Source: JABDIP01 sp965227455 (GTDB lineage: Bacteria; Pseudomonadota; Alphaproteobacteria; DSM-16000; Inquilinaceae). From it: DNA of 64,000 bases. The notes under the pieces were generated by a model. It was not told the DNA's origin. It was given only the letters and a program-made list of their open reading frames with translations, and ran no database searches. Below are positions 24,538 to 33,353 of this stretch, one piece after another (within the stretch, counting starts at the first letter, position 1; each line of letters starts with the position of its first letter). The DNA lies in assembly GCA_965227455.1 (NCBI GenBank), contig OZ245752.1:372001-436000 (forward strand), in the 5' to 3' direction. Both the position numbers and the translations under genes were made by a program.

Positions 24538-25710
24538 ATGCGCACCCAGGTCGCCATCATTGGCTCGGGACCGGCTGGGCTTCTGCTCGGCCAGCGCCTG
24601 CACAACAACGGCATCGACACCGTCATCCTCGAACGCCGCAGCAAGGATTATGTGCTTGGCCGCATCCGGGCCGGGGTTCTGGAGCAGGGGACGGTCGAGC
24701 TGATCGACCAGATCGGCTGCGGCGAGCGCATGCATGCCGAAGGCCTGATCCACACCGGCATCGAGCTGTGCTTCGGCGGCGCCCGCCACCGCATCGACCT
24801 CAACGGTCCGACCGGCGGCCAGGCCGTCATGATCTATGGCCAGACCGAGGTCACCGCGGATCTGATGGACGCCCGCGAGGCGTCCGGCGCCGTGACAATC
24901 TATGAGGCGGAGGATGTCAGCCCGCAAGGGTTCGACGGCGACCGGCCGGTCGTGCGCTTTCGCAAGGATGGCGCGGACCATGAGATCGCCTGCGATTTCA
25001 TCTGCGGCTGCGACGGTTTCCACGGCATCAGCCGCAAGAGCGTGCCCTCGGATGCGATCGATATTTTCGAACGGGTCTACCCATTCGGCTGGCTCGGCGT
25101 GCTGGCCGATGTCCCGCCGGTCTGCGACGAGCTGATCTACGCCAACCATCCGCGCGGCTTCGCGCTGTGCTCGATGCGGTCGATGCAGCGCAGCCGCTAT
25201 TACATCCAATGCGCCGCGGACGAGAATCTGGATGCCTGGCCGGACGACCGGTTCTGGGACGAGCTGCGTGCCCGGCTCGATGCCGAGGCGGCGGAGACCA
25301 TGGTCACCGGCCCGTCGATCGAGAAGAGCGTGGCGCCGCTGCGCAGCTTCGTGGCCGAGCCGATGCGGTTCGGCCGGATGTTCCTGGCCGGCGATGCCGC
25401 CCATATCGTGCCGCCGACCGGGGCCAAGGGGCTGAACCTGGCCGCCAGCGACGTGCGCTATCTGGGCGAAGCGCTGATCGAGCATTACCAGGAGAAATCC
25501 GGTGCCGGCCTGGACGGGTATTCCCAGCGGGCGCTGGCCCGGATCTGGAAGGCCGAGCGATTCTCCTGGTGGATGACCTCCCTGCTGCACCGGTTCCCGG
25601 ACACCGGACCGTTCGGCCAGCGCATCCAGCTCGCCGAGCTGGAGTATCTGGTCGGCTCGGCCGCCGCTTCGACGACGCTTGCGGAAAACTATGTCGGGTT
25701 GCCCTATTGA
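24538..25710 (+). CDS. pobA: 4-hydroxybenzoate 3-monooxygenase PobA
   Basis: PobA is an FAD and NADPH enzyme that hydroxylates 4-hydroxybenzoate to protocatechuate. The 390-residue protein has the N-terminal FAD motif VAIIGSGPAGLLLGQRL and the family segment RIRAGVLEQGTVELID, and DFICGCDGFHGISRK is the DG motif. FLAGDAAHIVPPTGAKGLN is the second FAD motif. The ATG follows an AGAGG ribosome-binding site. It feeds protocatechuate directly to the genes that follow and is the first gene of the cluster. Confidence 0.97.
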   Translation: MRTQVAIIGSGPAGLLLGQRLHNNGIDTVILERRSKDYVLGRIRAGVLEQGTVELIDQIGCGERMHAEGLIHTGIELCFGGARHRIDLNGPTGGQAVMIYGQTEVTADLMDAREASGAVTIYEAEDVSPQGFDGDRPVVRFRKDGADHEIACDFICGCDGFHGISRKSVPSDAIDIFERVYPFGWLGVLADVPPVCDELIYANHPRGFALCSMRSMQRSRYYIQCAADENLDAWPDDRFWDELRARLDAEAAETMVTGPSIEKSVAPLRSFVAEPMRFGRMFLAGDAAHIVPPTGAKGLNLAASDVRYLGEALIEHYQEKSGAGLDGYSQRALARIWKAERFSWWMTSLLHRFPDTGPFGQRIQLAELEYLVGSAAASTTLAENYVGLPY

Positions 25711-25827
25711 TGCGGGCCCGCCGTTGCACGCCTGCTGTGCCCAACCGTTTCCCTTCGCCGGTGCCGTGGGGCATTCTGGTGGCCCGCCAATGCCGGTTGT
25801 CCGGCCAAGAAACAAGGACCCGAGAAC

Positions 25828-26622
25828 ATGGCCTTCGCCGCCATCAACGGCATCGTGCTGCACTATGAGGATCAGGGTCCGCCGGCCCTGCCGACGATCG
25901 TGTTCTCCAATTCCCTCGGCACCGATTTCCGGATCTGGGACGCGGTCGTCCGCATCCTCAAGCCGGAATTCCGCCTGATCCGCTACGACAAGCGCGGCCA
26001 TGGCCTGTCGGAGGCGCCGCCGGCACCCTATGCCATGGCGGACCACATCGGCGATCTGGCGACCCTGCTGGATGAGATCGGCGTCGAGGACACGCTGCTG
26101 GTCGGGCTGTCGGTCGGCGGCATGATCGCCCAGGGGCTGGCTGCGGAGCGGCCGGATCTGACCCATGCGCTGGTGCTGTGCGACACCGCCCACAAGATCG
26201 GGACAGCGGACATGTGGAATGAACGCATTGCCGCAGCAGAGGCGGGAGGTATTGCGGCATTGGCCGATGGTATCCTGGAGCGCTGGTTCTCCGCCGCGTT
26301 CCGGGCCGACCAGCAGTCCGCGCTTGCCGGCTATCGCCATATGCTGACCCGCACGCCGGCCGAGGGATACGCCGGCACCTGCGCTGCGATCCGCGACACG
26401 GACCTGACCGAAACGACCCGCCATCTCGGGCTGCCGGCCCTGTGCGTGGTCGGCGACGAGGACGGGTCGACGCCGCCGGATGTGGTCGGGTCGCTGGCGG
26501 CGCTGCTGCCCGAAGGCCGGCTGGAGGTCGTGGCCGGGTCCGGGCATCTGCCCTGTATCGACCAGCCCCGGGTGCTGGCCGGTCTGATCCGCGGCTTCGC
26601 CAAGGAGGTCGGCCTTGTCTGA
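25828..26622 (+). CDS. pcaD: 3-oxoadipate enol-lactonase PcaD
   Basis: PcaD hydrolyses 3-oxoadipate enol-lactone to 3-oxoadipate. The 264-residue alpha/beta hydrolase has the oxyanion region NSLGTDFRIWD, RYDKRGHGLSEAP and the nucleophile elbow GLSVGGM (Ser95). An acid near VVGDEDGSTPPD and the catalytic His in GSGHLPCIDQP complete the triad. It is separate from PcaC rather than fused as PcaL. Its 3' end overlaps pcaC by eight bases. Confidence 0.93.
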   Translation: MAFAAINGIVLHYEDQGPPALPTIVFSNSLGTDFRIWDAVVRILKPEFRLIRYDKRGHGLSEAPPAPYAMADHIGDLATLLDEIGVEDTLLVGLSVGGMIAQGLAAERPDLTHALVLCDTAHKIGTADMWNERIAAAEAGGIAALADGILERWFSAAFRADQQSALAGYRHMLTRTPAEGYAGTCAAIRDTDLTETTRHLGLPALCVVGDEDGSTPPDVVGSLAALLPEGRLEVVAGSGHLPCIDQPRVLAGLIRGFAKEVGLV

Positions 26623-27034
26623 AAAAGCCGGTTCTGGCGGCCGCGCGGAGGCCGGCATGGCGACCCGGCGGGCAGTGCTGGGCGACGCCCATGTCAACCG
26701 GGCGCAGGCGAACACGACCGCGTTCGACGCCGATTTCCAGGCTTTCATCACCGAAGGCGCCTGGGGCTCGGTCTGGTCTCGCCCCGGCATCAGCAGGCGC
26801 GAACGCTCGATGATCACCATCGCCCTGCTGGCCGCACTCGGCCATGACGAGGAGGTGGCCATGCATGTCCGGGCCACGGCCAATACCGGCGCCAGCATGG
26901 ACGATGTGAAGGAGGCGCTGCTGCACGTCGCCGTCTATGCCGGCGTGCCGGCCGCCAACCGGGCTTTCAGGGTGGCCAAGCAGGCCTTCCGCGAGATCGG
27001 CGTTCTGGTGGATGAGGAGGGCGGCAATGTCTGA
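26615..27034 (+). CDS. pcaC: 4-carboxymuconolactone decarboxylase PcaC
   Basis: PcaC converts 4-carboxymuconolactone to 3-oxoadipate enol-lactone. The 139-residue product of the CMD/AhpD family includes MATRRAVLGDAHVNRAQANTTAFDADFQ, the WSRPGISRRERSMITIALLAALGHDEE core with conserved basic residues, and LHVAVYAGVPAANRAF. The chosen start is TTG at 26615 because AAGGAGG sits six bases before it. An ATG 14 codons later has no comparable site. The gene overlaps both neighbours by eight bases, suggesting tight translational coupling. Confidence 0.93.
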   Translation: MSEKAGSGGRAEAGMATRRAVLGDAHVNRAQANTTAFDADFQAFITEGAWGSVWSRPGISRRERSMITIALLAALGHDEEVAMHVRATANTGASMDDVKEALLHVAVYAGVPAANRAFRVAKQAFREIGVLVDEEGGNV

Positions 27035-27752
27035 CACCACCCCTGTCCTGCGTCGCGACCGCGGCTGGCACCCGCCGGCCCTGGCGCCGGCCTATAAATC
27101 CTCGGTGTTGCGGTCGCCGCGTCGTCCGCTGCTGTCGATCGAACCTTCCCTGGAAGACATGTCGGGGCCGGTCTTCGGACGCGGCATGCTGGACCCGCTC
27201 GACCACGACCTGATCCGCAATTTCGGCGCCGATGGCGAGGCGGTGGGCGAGCGCATCGTGGTCCATGGCCGGGTGCTGGATGAATCCGGCCGGCCGGTGC
27301 CGGACACGCTGATCGAGATCTGGCAGGCCAATGCCGGCGGCCGCTACCGGCACGTCAATGACGGCTATCTGGCGGCACTGGATCCCAATTTCGGCGGCTG
27401 TGGCCGGGTCATGAGCGACGCGGAGGGCCGTTACGCCTTCCGCACCATCCGGCCGGGGCCCTATCCCTGGCGCAACAATGGCAGCGAGTGGCGTCCGGCC
27501 CATATCCACCTGTCGATCTTCGGCGAGGCATTCGCCCAGCGGCTGGTGACGCAGCTCTATTTCGAGGGCGACCCGCTGATCCCGCTTTGCCCGATCGTCA
27601 ACACCGTGCCGGATCCGGCGGCGGTCGAGCGGTTGGTGGCCCGGCTGGACATGACGGCGATGGAACCCTTCGACAGCCTGGCCTACCGCTTCGACATCGT
27701 GCTCAGGGGCCGGCGCTCGACCCCCTTCGAGAACCGGCCGGAGGGCAACTGA
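27027..27752 (+). CDS. pcaH: Protocatechuate 3,4-dioxygenase beta subunit PcaH
   Basis: PcaH carries the non-haem Fe(III) site of the intradiol dioxygenase that cleaves protocatechuate to 3-carboxy-cis,cis-muconate. In the 241-residue protein the four ligands can be traced: Tyr in NDGYLAALDPNF or the preceding GGRYRHV context, Tyr of the GPYPWRN motif, and both His of RPAHIHLSIFG. LIEIWQANAGGRYRH and FEGDPLIPLCPIV are family segments. The ATG overlaps the pcaC stop region by eight bases and follows GAGGAGGG. Confidence 0.95.
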   Translation: MSDTTPVLRRDRGWHPPALAPAYKSSVLRSPRRPLLSIEPSLEDMSGPVFGRGMLDPLDHDLIRNFGADGEAVGERIVVHGRVLDESGRPVPDTLIEIWQANAGGRYRHVNDGYLAALDPNFGGCGRVMSDAEGRYAFRTIRPGPYPWRNNGSEWRPAHIHLSIFGEAFAQRLVTQLYFEGDPLIPLCPIVNTVPDPAAVERLVARLDMTAMEPFDSLAYRFDIVLRGRRSTPFENRPEGN

Positions 27753-27753
27753 C

Positions 27754-28344
27754 ATGGCGGATCGCACCCTGAAGGAGACGCCGTCGCAGACCGCCGGCCC
27801 CTATGTGCATATCGGCCTGATCCCGGCCGCGGCCGGCCTGCCGGTGCGCAGCCAGGAGCGGTTGGATGTCCTGGCCGGGGCCGATGCCGAGGGCACCCGC
27901 ATCCGCATCGAGGGCAGCGTCCAGGACGGTGCCGGCGACGTCGTCCGCGATGCGGTCGTCGAGCTGTGGCAGGCCGACACGCAGGGTCGTTTCGGCGCCG
28001 GAGGGTTTCCCGGCTGGGGGCGGTCGGCCTGCGATTTCGAGACCGGGTTCTGGAGCTTCGAGACGGTCAAGCCGGGCCCGACGCCCTATGCCGACGGGTC
28101 CCTGCAGGCGCCGCATGTGAACCTGCTGGTCTTCGCGCGGGGCATCAACATCCACCTGCACACGCGGATGTATTTTGGCGACGAGGAGGCGGCCAATGCC
28201 GCCGATCCGGTGCTGGCCGCCCTGGGCTCTCCCAATTTGCGCCAGACCCTGATCGCCCAGCCCGAGTCCGGTGCCGGCGAGACCCTCTACCGGTTCGCGA
28301 TCCACCTGCAGGGCGAGCGCGAAACCGTGTTCTTCGACGTCTGA
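27754..28344 (+). CDS. pcaG: Protocatechuate 3,4-dioxygenase alpha subunit PcaG
   Basis: PcaG is the non-catalytic partner of PcaH. The 196-residue product starts with LKETPSQTAGPYVHIGL, the alpha-subunit N-terminal signature. It then has IRIEGSVQDGAGDVVRDAVVELWQADTQGRF, and PHVNLLVFARGINIHLHTRMYFGDE replaces the metal-binding histidine context of the beta subunit. It starts one base after the pcaH stop. Product length is normal. Confidence 0.95.
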   Translation: MADRTLKETPSQTAGPYVHIGLIPAAAGLPVRSQERLDVLAGADAEGTRIRIEGSVQDGAGDVVRDAVVELWQADTQGRFGAGGFPGWGRSACDFETGFWSFETVKPGPTPYADGSLQAPHVNLLVFARGINIHLHTRMYFGDEEAANAADPVLAALGSPNLRQTLIAQPESGAGETLYRFAIHLQGERETVFFDV

Positions 28345-28353
28345 GCGGGCAGC

Positions 28354-29217
28354 ATGGCGGAATTCCTGTCCCTGAAAGAGGCCATTGCGGCGAACCTTAA
28401 GGATGGCGACCGGGTCGCCTTCGAGGGCTTCACCCATCTGATGCCCTATGCCGCCGCCCATGAGGCGATCCGCCAACGCCGTCGCGACCTCACCCTGATC
28501 CGCATGACGCCGGATGTGATCTACGACCAGATGATCGGCATGGGCTGCGCCGCCAAGCTGATCTTCTCTTTCGCCGGCAATCCCGGGGTCGGTCTGCTGC
28601 GCCGCCTGCGTGACGCGGTCGAGAACGGCTGGCCGGGGCCGCTGGAGCTGGAGGAGCATTCCCACGCCGCCATGGCCAACGCCTACGAGGCCGGGGCCGC
28701 GGGGCTGCCCTGCGCCATCTTCCGCGGCTATGTCGGGGCCGGGCTGAAGGCGGTGAACCCCAATATCCGCAGCATTGTCTGCCCGTTCACCGGCGAGGAG
28801 CTGGCAGCGGTGCCGGCGCTGAACCCCGATGTCGGCATCATCCATGCCCAGAAGGCAAGCCGGCGCGGCGATGTCCTGATCGAAGGCATCACCGCGGCCC
28901 AGAAGGAGGTCGTGCTGGCCTCGAAGCGCTCGGTGGTCACGGTGGAGGAGATCGTCGAGGACTTCGACGACGTGCACAAGAACGCCTGCATCCTGCCGCA
29001 CTGGACGGTCACCGCCATCGCCCGGGTGCCGGGCGGGGCGCATCCTTCCTATGCCCATGGTTATTACCGCCGCGACAATGCCGCCTATATCGACTGGGAC
29101 CCGATCGCCGCCGACCGGGACCGCTTCCTGGCCTGGATGCAGGCCAATGTGCTGGATGTCGGCCCGGAGGTGTTCGCCGACCGGGTCGACTGGGATAAAC
29201 GAGCGGTATTGTCGTGA
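28354..29217 (+). CDS. pcaI: 3-oxoadipate CoA-transferase subunit A, CatI/GctA type
   Basis: This subunit, with PcaJ, moves CoA from succinyl-CoA to 3-oxoadipate. The 287-residue length and segments DGDRVAFEGFTHLMPYAAAHEAIRQ, GCAAKLIFSFAGNPGVGLLRR and ASKRSVVTVEEIVEDF place it in the longer glutaconate/CatI-like CoA-transferase group rather than the short PcaI of Pseudomonas putida. In context the substrate is most likely 3-oxoadipate. A repeat of about 150 bases separates it from subunit B, so transcription must pass through that structure. Confidence 0.87.
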   Translation: MAEFLSLKEAIAANLKDGDRVAFEGFTHLMPYAAAHEAIRQRRRDLTLIRMTPDVIYDQMIGMGCAAKLIFSFAGNPGVGLLRRLRDAVENGWPGPLELEEHSHAAMANAYEAGAAGLPCAIFRGYVGAGLKAVNPNIRSIVCPFTGEELAAVPALNPDVGIIHAQKASRRGDVLIEGITAAQKEVVLASKRSVVTVEEIVEDFDDVHKNACILPHWTVTAIARVPGGAHPSYAHGYYRRDNAAYIDWDPIAADRDRFLAWMQANVLDVGPEVFADRVDWDKRAVLS

Positions 29218-29238
29218 TCTGCGATCAAGTCTTGCCAG

Positions 29239-29386
29239 GACCCCTCACCCTCCCACGGCTACGCCGTGGGTCCCTCCCTCTCCCACAAGGGGAGAGGGGT
29301 CTCGGGTCAACGCTGGCAAGAACTCCCCCTCTCCCCTTGCGGGAGAGGGAGGGGCCCGCCGCGAAGCGGTGGGAAGGTGAGGGGTC
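29239..29386. repeat. Long inverted repeat between the two CoA-transferase subunit genes (family C)
   Basis: A unit of about 61 bases (GACCCCTCACCCTCCCACGG onward, 29239-29299) recurs inverted at about 29325-29386 with few mismatches. Each arm contains a further hairpin (CCCACGGC-TACG-CCGTGGG and CCGC-CGCGAAG-CGG-like). The whole could fold into one very stable cruciform or stem. Similar CCCTCACCCTCCC intergenic elements are widespread in alphaproteobacteria. Confidence 0.85.
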
Positions 29387-29473
29387 TAATGACGACTCGA
29401 TCGAAGATCACGGCATCTTCACCCAACGACGAAGGCAGGTTGGTCGATATCTGGTCCTTCGGGCACTGGCAAC

Positions 29474-30265
29474 ATGGCGTCCATGAGCGACTTCACGCCG
29501 GACGAGATGATGACCGTGGCCGCCGCCAGGGCCCTGAAGAACGACGATGTGTGTTTCGTCGGCATCGGCGCGCCATCGGCGGCCTGCAACCTGGCGCGGC
29601 TGACCCATGCGCCCGACATCACACTGATCTATGAATCCGGCACCATCGGCACCCGGCCCGACGTGCTGCCCCTGTCCATCGGCGACGGTGAGCTCTGCGA
29701 AACCTCGCTGACCACCGTCCCGGTCGCCGAGATGTTCCGCTACTGGCTGCAGGGCGGGCGGATCAGCGTCGGATTTCTCGGGGCGGCCCAGATCGACAAG
29801 TTCGGCAACATAAACACCACCGTGGTCGGCGACTACGACCATCCCAAAGTGCGGCTGCCCGGCGGCGGCGGGGCACCGGAGATCGCGGTCTCCTGCGGCG
29901 AGGTCTTCGTCACCATGAAGCAGTCCAAGCGCGGCTTCGTGGAGACCATCGACTTCGTAACCTCGCTCGGCCACGGCACCGGCGACAACAGCCGGGCCCG
30001 GCTCGGCGTCGACACCAAGGGACCGACCCGCATGATGACCGATCTCGCCTGCTGGGAGCCGGATCCGGAGAGCCGTGAGTTCACCGTGGTTTCCCTGCAT
30101 CCCGGCGTGACCCGGGAGCAGGTGCAGGATACGGTCGGCTGGACGGTCGCCTTCGCCGATGCGCTCGAAGAGACGCCGCCGCCCACCGATGAGGAACTCT
30201 CGGTCCTGCGCGACCTGAAGGCCCGTACCGAGGCTGCCCATCGCGGTCCGGCCGAGCAGGGATAG
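29474..30265 (+). CDS. pcaJ: 3-oxoadipate CoA-transferase subunit B, CatJ/GctB type
   Basis: The 263-residue partner of the preceding subunit. The catalytic Glu lies in LIYESGTIGTRPDVLPLSIGD, and GRISVGFLGAAQIDKFGNINTTVVGDY and RLPGGGGAPEIA are family hallmarks. It forms the CoA-thioester intermediate on Glu during transfer. The start shown is the first ATG; a second ATG nine bases later is equally possible, and neither has a strong ribosome-binding site, perhaps because of the inserted repeat. It lies six bases before pcaF. Confidence 0.9.
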   Translation: MASMSDFTPDEMMTVAAARALKNDDVCFVGIGAPSAACNLARLTHAPDITLIYESGTIGTRPDVLPLSIGDGELCETSLTTVPVAEMFRYWLQGGRISVGFLGAAQIDKFGNINTTVVGDYDHPKVRLPGGGGAPEIAVSCGEVFVTMKQSKRGFVETIDFVTSLGHGTGDNSRARLGVDTKGPTRMMTDLACWEPDPESREFTVVSLHPGVTREQVQDTVGWTVAFADALEETPPPTDEELSVLRDLKARTEAAHRGPAEQG

Positions 30266-30271
30266 ACTAAA

Positions 30272-31471
<1,200 letters not shown>

Positions 31472-31504
31472 TGCCTGCGGCAACCCACGGACACTCCCCA
31501 CACT

Positions 31505-31613
31505 GCGTCGTCCCCGGACTTGATCCGGGGACCCATTCCGTCCCCCATGCCCGCTTCGCAACCATTGCGCTGGTCGCAGCCATGGGTCCCCGGATCACGT
31601 CCGGGGACGACGC
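31505..31613. repeat. Inverted REP-like pair between pcaF and pcaB (family B)
   Basis: GCGTCGTCCCCGGACTTGAT at 31505 begins a 32-base unit (to 31536). Its inverse complement, with one mismatch, lies at 31582-31613. Each unit contains the palindrome CCCCGGA-CTTGA-TCCGGGG. The same unit occurs again after the aldo/keto reductase at 48534. Confidence 0.88.
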
Positions 31614-31646
31614 GGGAGTGTGGGCGGGGGCCGAAATGGTGCGGCC

Positions 31647-32708
31647 ATGACCATTTCCGCCTTCGATCATCCGCTGCTGTCGGGCCTTGTCAGCGACGAG
31701 GCCGTGGCGAGGGCCTTCTCCTTCGAGGCCGAGCTTCGCGCGATGCTGGATTTCGAGGCGGCGCTGGCCGATGCCGAGGCATCGGAAGGCGTGATCCCTG
31801 CCGAGGCCGCGAAGGCCATCGCACGGGCCTGCGCCGTGTTCCAGCCTGACATGGCCAGTCTGGCCCGCGGCACCTACCGCGATGGCATGGTCGTGCCGGA
31901 CCTCGTCAAGCAGTTGCGCAAGGCGGTGGGCGAGCCCCATGCCGCCCATGTACACCATGGCTCGACCAGCCAGGATGTCATCGACACCGCCCTGGTGCTT
32001 CGCCTGAAGCCGCTGTTGGCAGAATTCCGCGACCGCCTTGAAAGGCTCTCAGTGTCGCTGTCCGGTCTCGCGGATGCCGAGGGCGATCGCGAGATCATGG
32101 GGCGGACGCGGATGCAGAGGGCGCTGCCGATCCGGTTCGGCGACCGCGTGGCGACCTGGAAGGCGCCGCTCCAAGACCATCTCGGCCTTCTCGACGCGCT
32201 GATGCCGCGTCTGCTCGTGCTGCAGTTTGGCGGACCCGTCGGGACCCGGGCCTCCCTGGTCGAGAAGGGCGAGGCCGTGGCTCGGAGATTGGCCAAGGCG
32301 CTCGGGCTCGGACCGGCCGATCCGGTTTGGCACGCGACCCGTCACCGCATCGCGGAACTCGCCAGCTGGCTTTCCCAGGTCACCGGCAGCCTCGGCAAGA
32401 TGGGCCAGGATCTGGCGATCATGGCGCAGAACGAGATCGGCGAGGTCCGGTTCCGCACCGGCGGCGGATCCTCCGCCATGGCGCATAAATCCAATCCGGT
32501 GGCGGCGGAGGTGCTGGTCTCGCTGGCACGGTTCAACGCGACCCAGCTATCCGGAATGCATCACGCGCTGGTGCATGAAACCGAACGCTCCGGCACGGCC
32601 TGGACCCTGGAATGGCTGGTCCTGCCCCAGATGGTCGCGGCCACTGGTGGCGCCCTTCGGCTGGCCGCCGCAGTGTTGGCGGATCTCGAATTTCCAGAGG
32701 CGGAGTAG
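31647..32708 (+). CDS. pcaB: 3-carboxy-cis,cis-muconate cycloisomerase PcaB
   Basis: PcaB converts 3-carboxymuconate to 4-carboxymuconolactone. The 353-residue member of the fumarase/aspartase superfamily has HHGSTSQDVIDTALVLRLKP and the superfamily signature GGGSSAMAHKSNPVAAEVLV. It is near the short end of the family because the C-terminal extension seen in some homologues is missing. The ATG at 31647 is chosen on the conserved N-terminus ISAFDHPLLSGL. It is the last gene of the pathway cluster, after a REP-like pair. Confidence 0.94.
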   Translation: MTISAFDHPLLSGLVSDEAVARAFSFEAELRAMLDFEAALADAEASEGVIPAEAAKAIARACAVFQPDMASLARGTYRDGMVVPDLVKQLRKAVGEPHAAHVHHGSTSQDVIDTALVLRLKPLLAEFRDRLERLSVSLSGLADAEGDREIMGRTRMQRALPIRFGDRVATWKAPLQDHLGLLDALMPRLLVLQFGGPVGTRASLVEKGEAVARRLAKALGLGPADPVWHATRHRIAELASWLSQVTGSLGKMGQDLAIMAQNEIGEVRFRTGGGSSAMAHKSNPVAAEVLVSLARFNATQLSGMHHALVHETERSGTAWTLEWLVLPQMVAATGGALRLAAAVLADLEFPEAE

Positions 32709-32734
32709 GGGCCGCGCCGTACCGCGCGGCGGGG

Positions 32735-32929
32735 TTACTGCGCCTTCAACGCCCGAGCGATTTCAACCTCGGCCTTGTCCAATGCGTCTTGGATGAGGTC
32801 GAGATCGTGTCTCGCCGCGACGACCTCCTGGAGGGTTCTCAGCAGCCGTTCATTGCTGTCCTGCAGGCCCTTGACCTGCGTCTGCAACTGGCCGATGGCG
32901 TCATGCGCGCTGCCGACAAATCCGGACAT
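32735..32929 (-). CDS. Small coiled-coil protein of unknown function
   Basis: A 64-residue protein starting MSGFVGSAHDAIGQLQTQVK, with a heptad-like run of leucines (LKGLQDSNERLLRTLQEVVA) predicted to form a coiled coil. The ATG at 32929 is preceded by AGGAAGG five bases upstream, a strong ribosome-binding site. No known family is recognised. It is convergent with pcaB and may be a stand-alone gene. Confidence 0.55.
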   Translation of the reverse strand: MSGFVGSAHDAIGQLQTQVKGLQDSNERLLRTLQEVVAARHDLDLIQDALDKAEVEIARALKAQ

Positions 32930-33353
32930 GAATGCCTTCCTGATAATGGCGTTCTGCCGGCAGGTTACAGCCAATGCGCCCCAATGGACACGGCCTCACC
33001 CGGCTGCTTCGCGCCCAGCGCAGAGCATGGATGAGGCGGATTAAATTGCATTAATGATGATTTGTTCTCTTTACAGGAAGGGCAACCTGCGCGACTATCG
33101 CGTCAAGGCTGTGCATTAGACGCAGTTCGGGCATCGGGCAACTGGGCCGTCACGATCCGGGGAACAATCAGAGCAATCCCATCCGTCAGCATATTTCTGA
33201 CGGTTGTTGTCGATCCCGAAACTCGAAAACAAGCTGCCAGTGGGCGAATTGCGACGCTGGCCGATCGCCGAGCAGATGGCGAGCCGTCCGAATTGCAGGC
33301 GCTCTCTCGCAGCGACGGGGCTGCCGCTGACCCCGGTGACGGGAGCATACGCC
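32930..33353. other. Intergenic region with a terminator-like hairpin
   Basis: No convincing coding sequence. An AT-rich patch at about 33038-33075 could hold a promoter (TTGCAT at 33046 with a poor -10). A perfect hairpin CCGTCAG-CATATTT-CTGACGG at 33183-33203 followed by TTGTTGT resembles a rho-independent terminator on the plus strand. It is upstream of the 966-residue gene, so either a short RNA ends here or the leader is attenuated. Confidence 0.45.
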
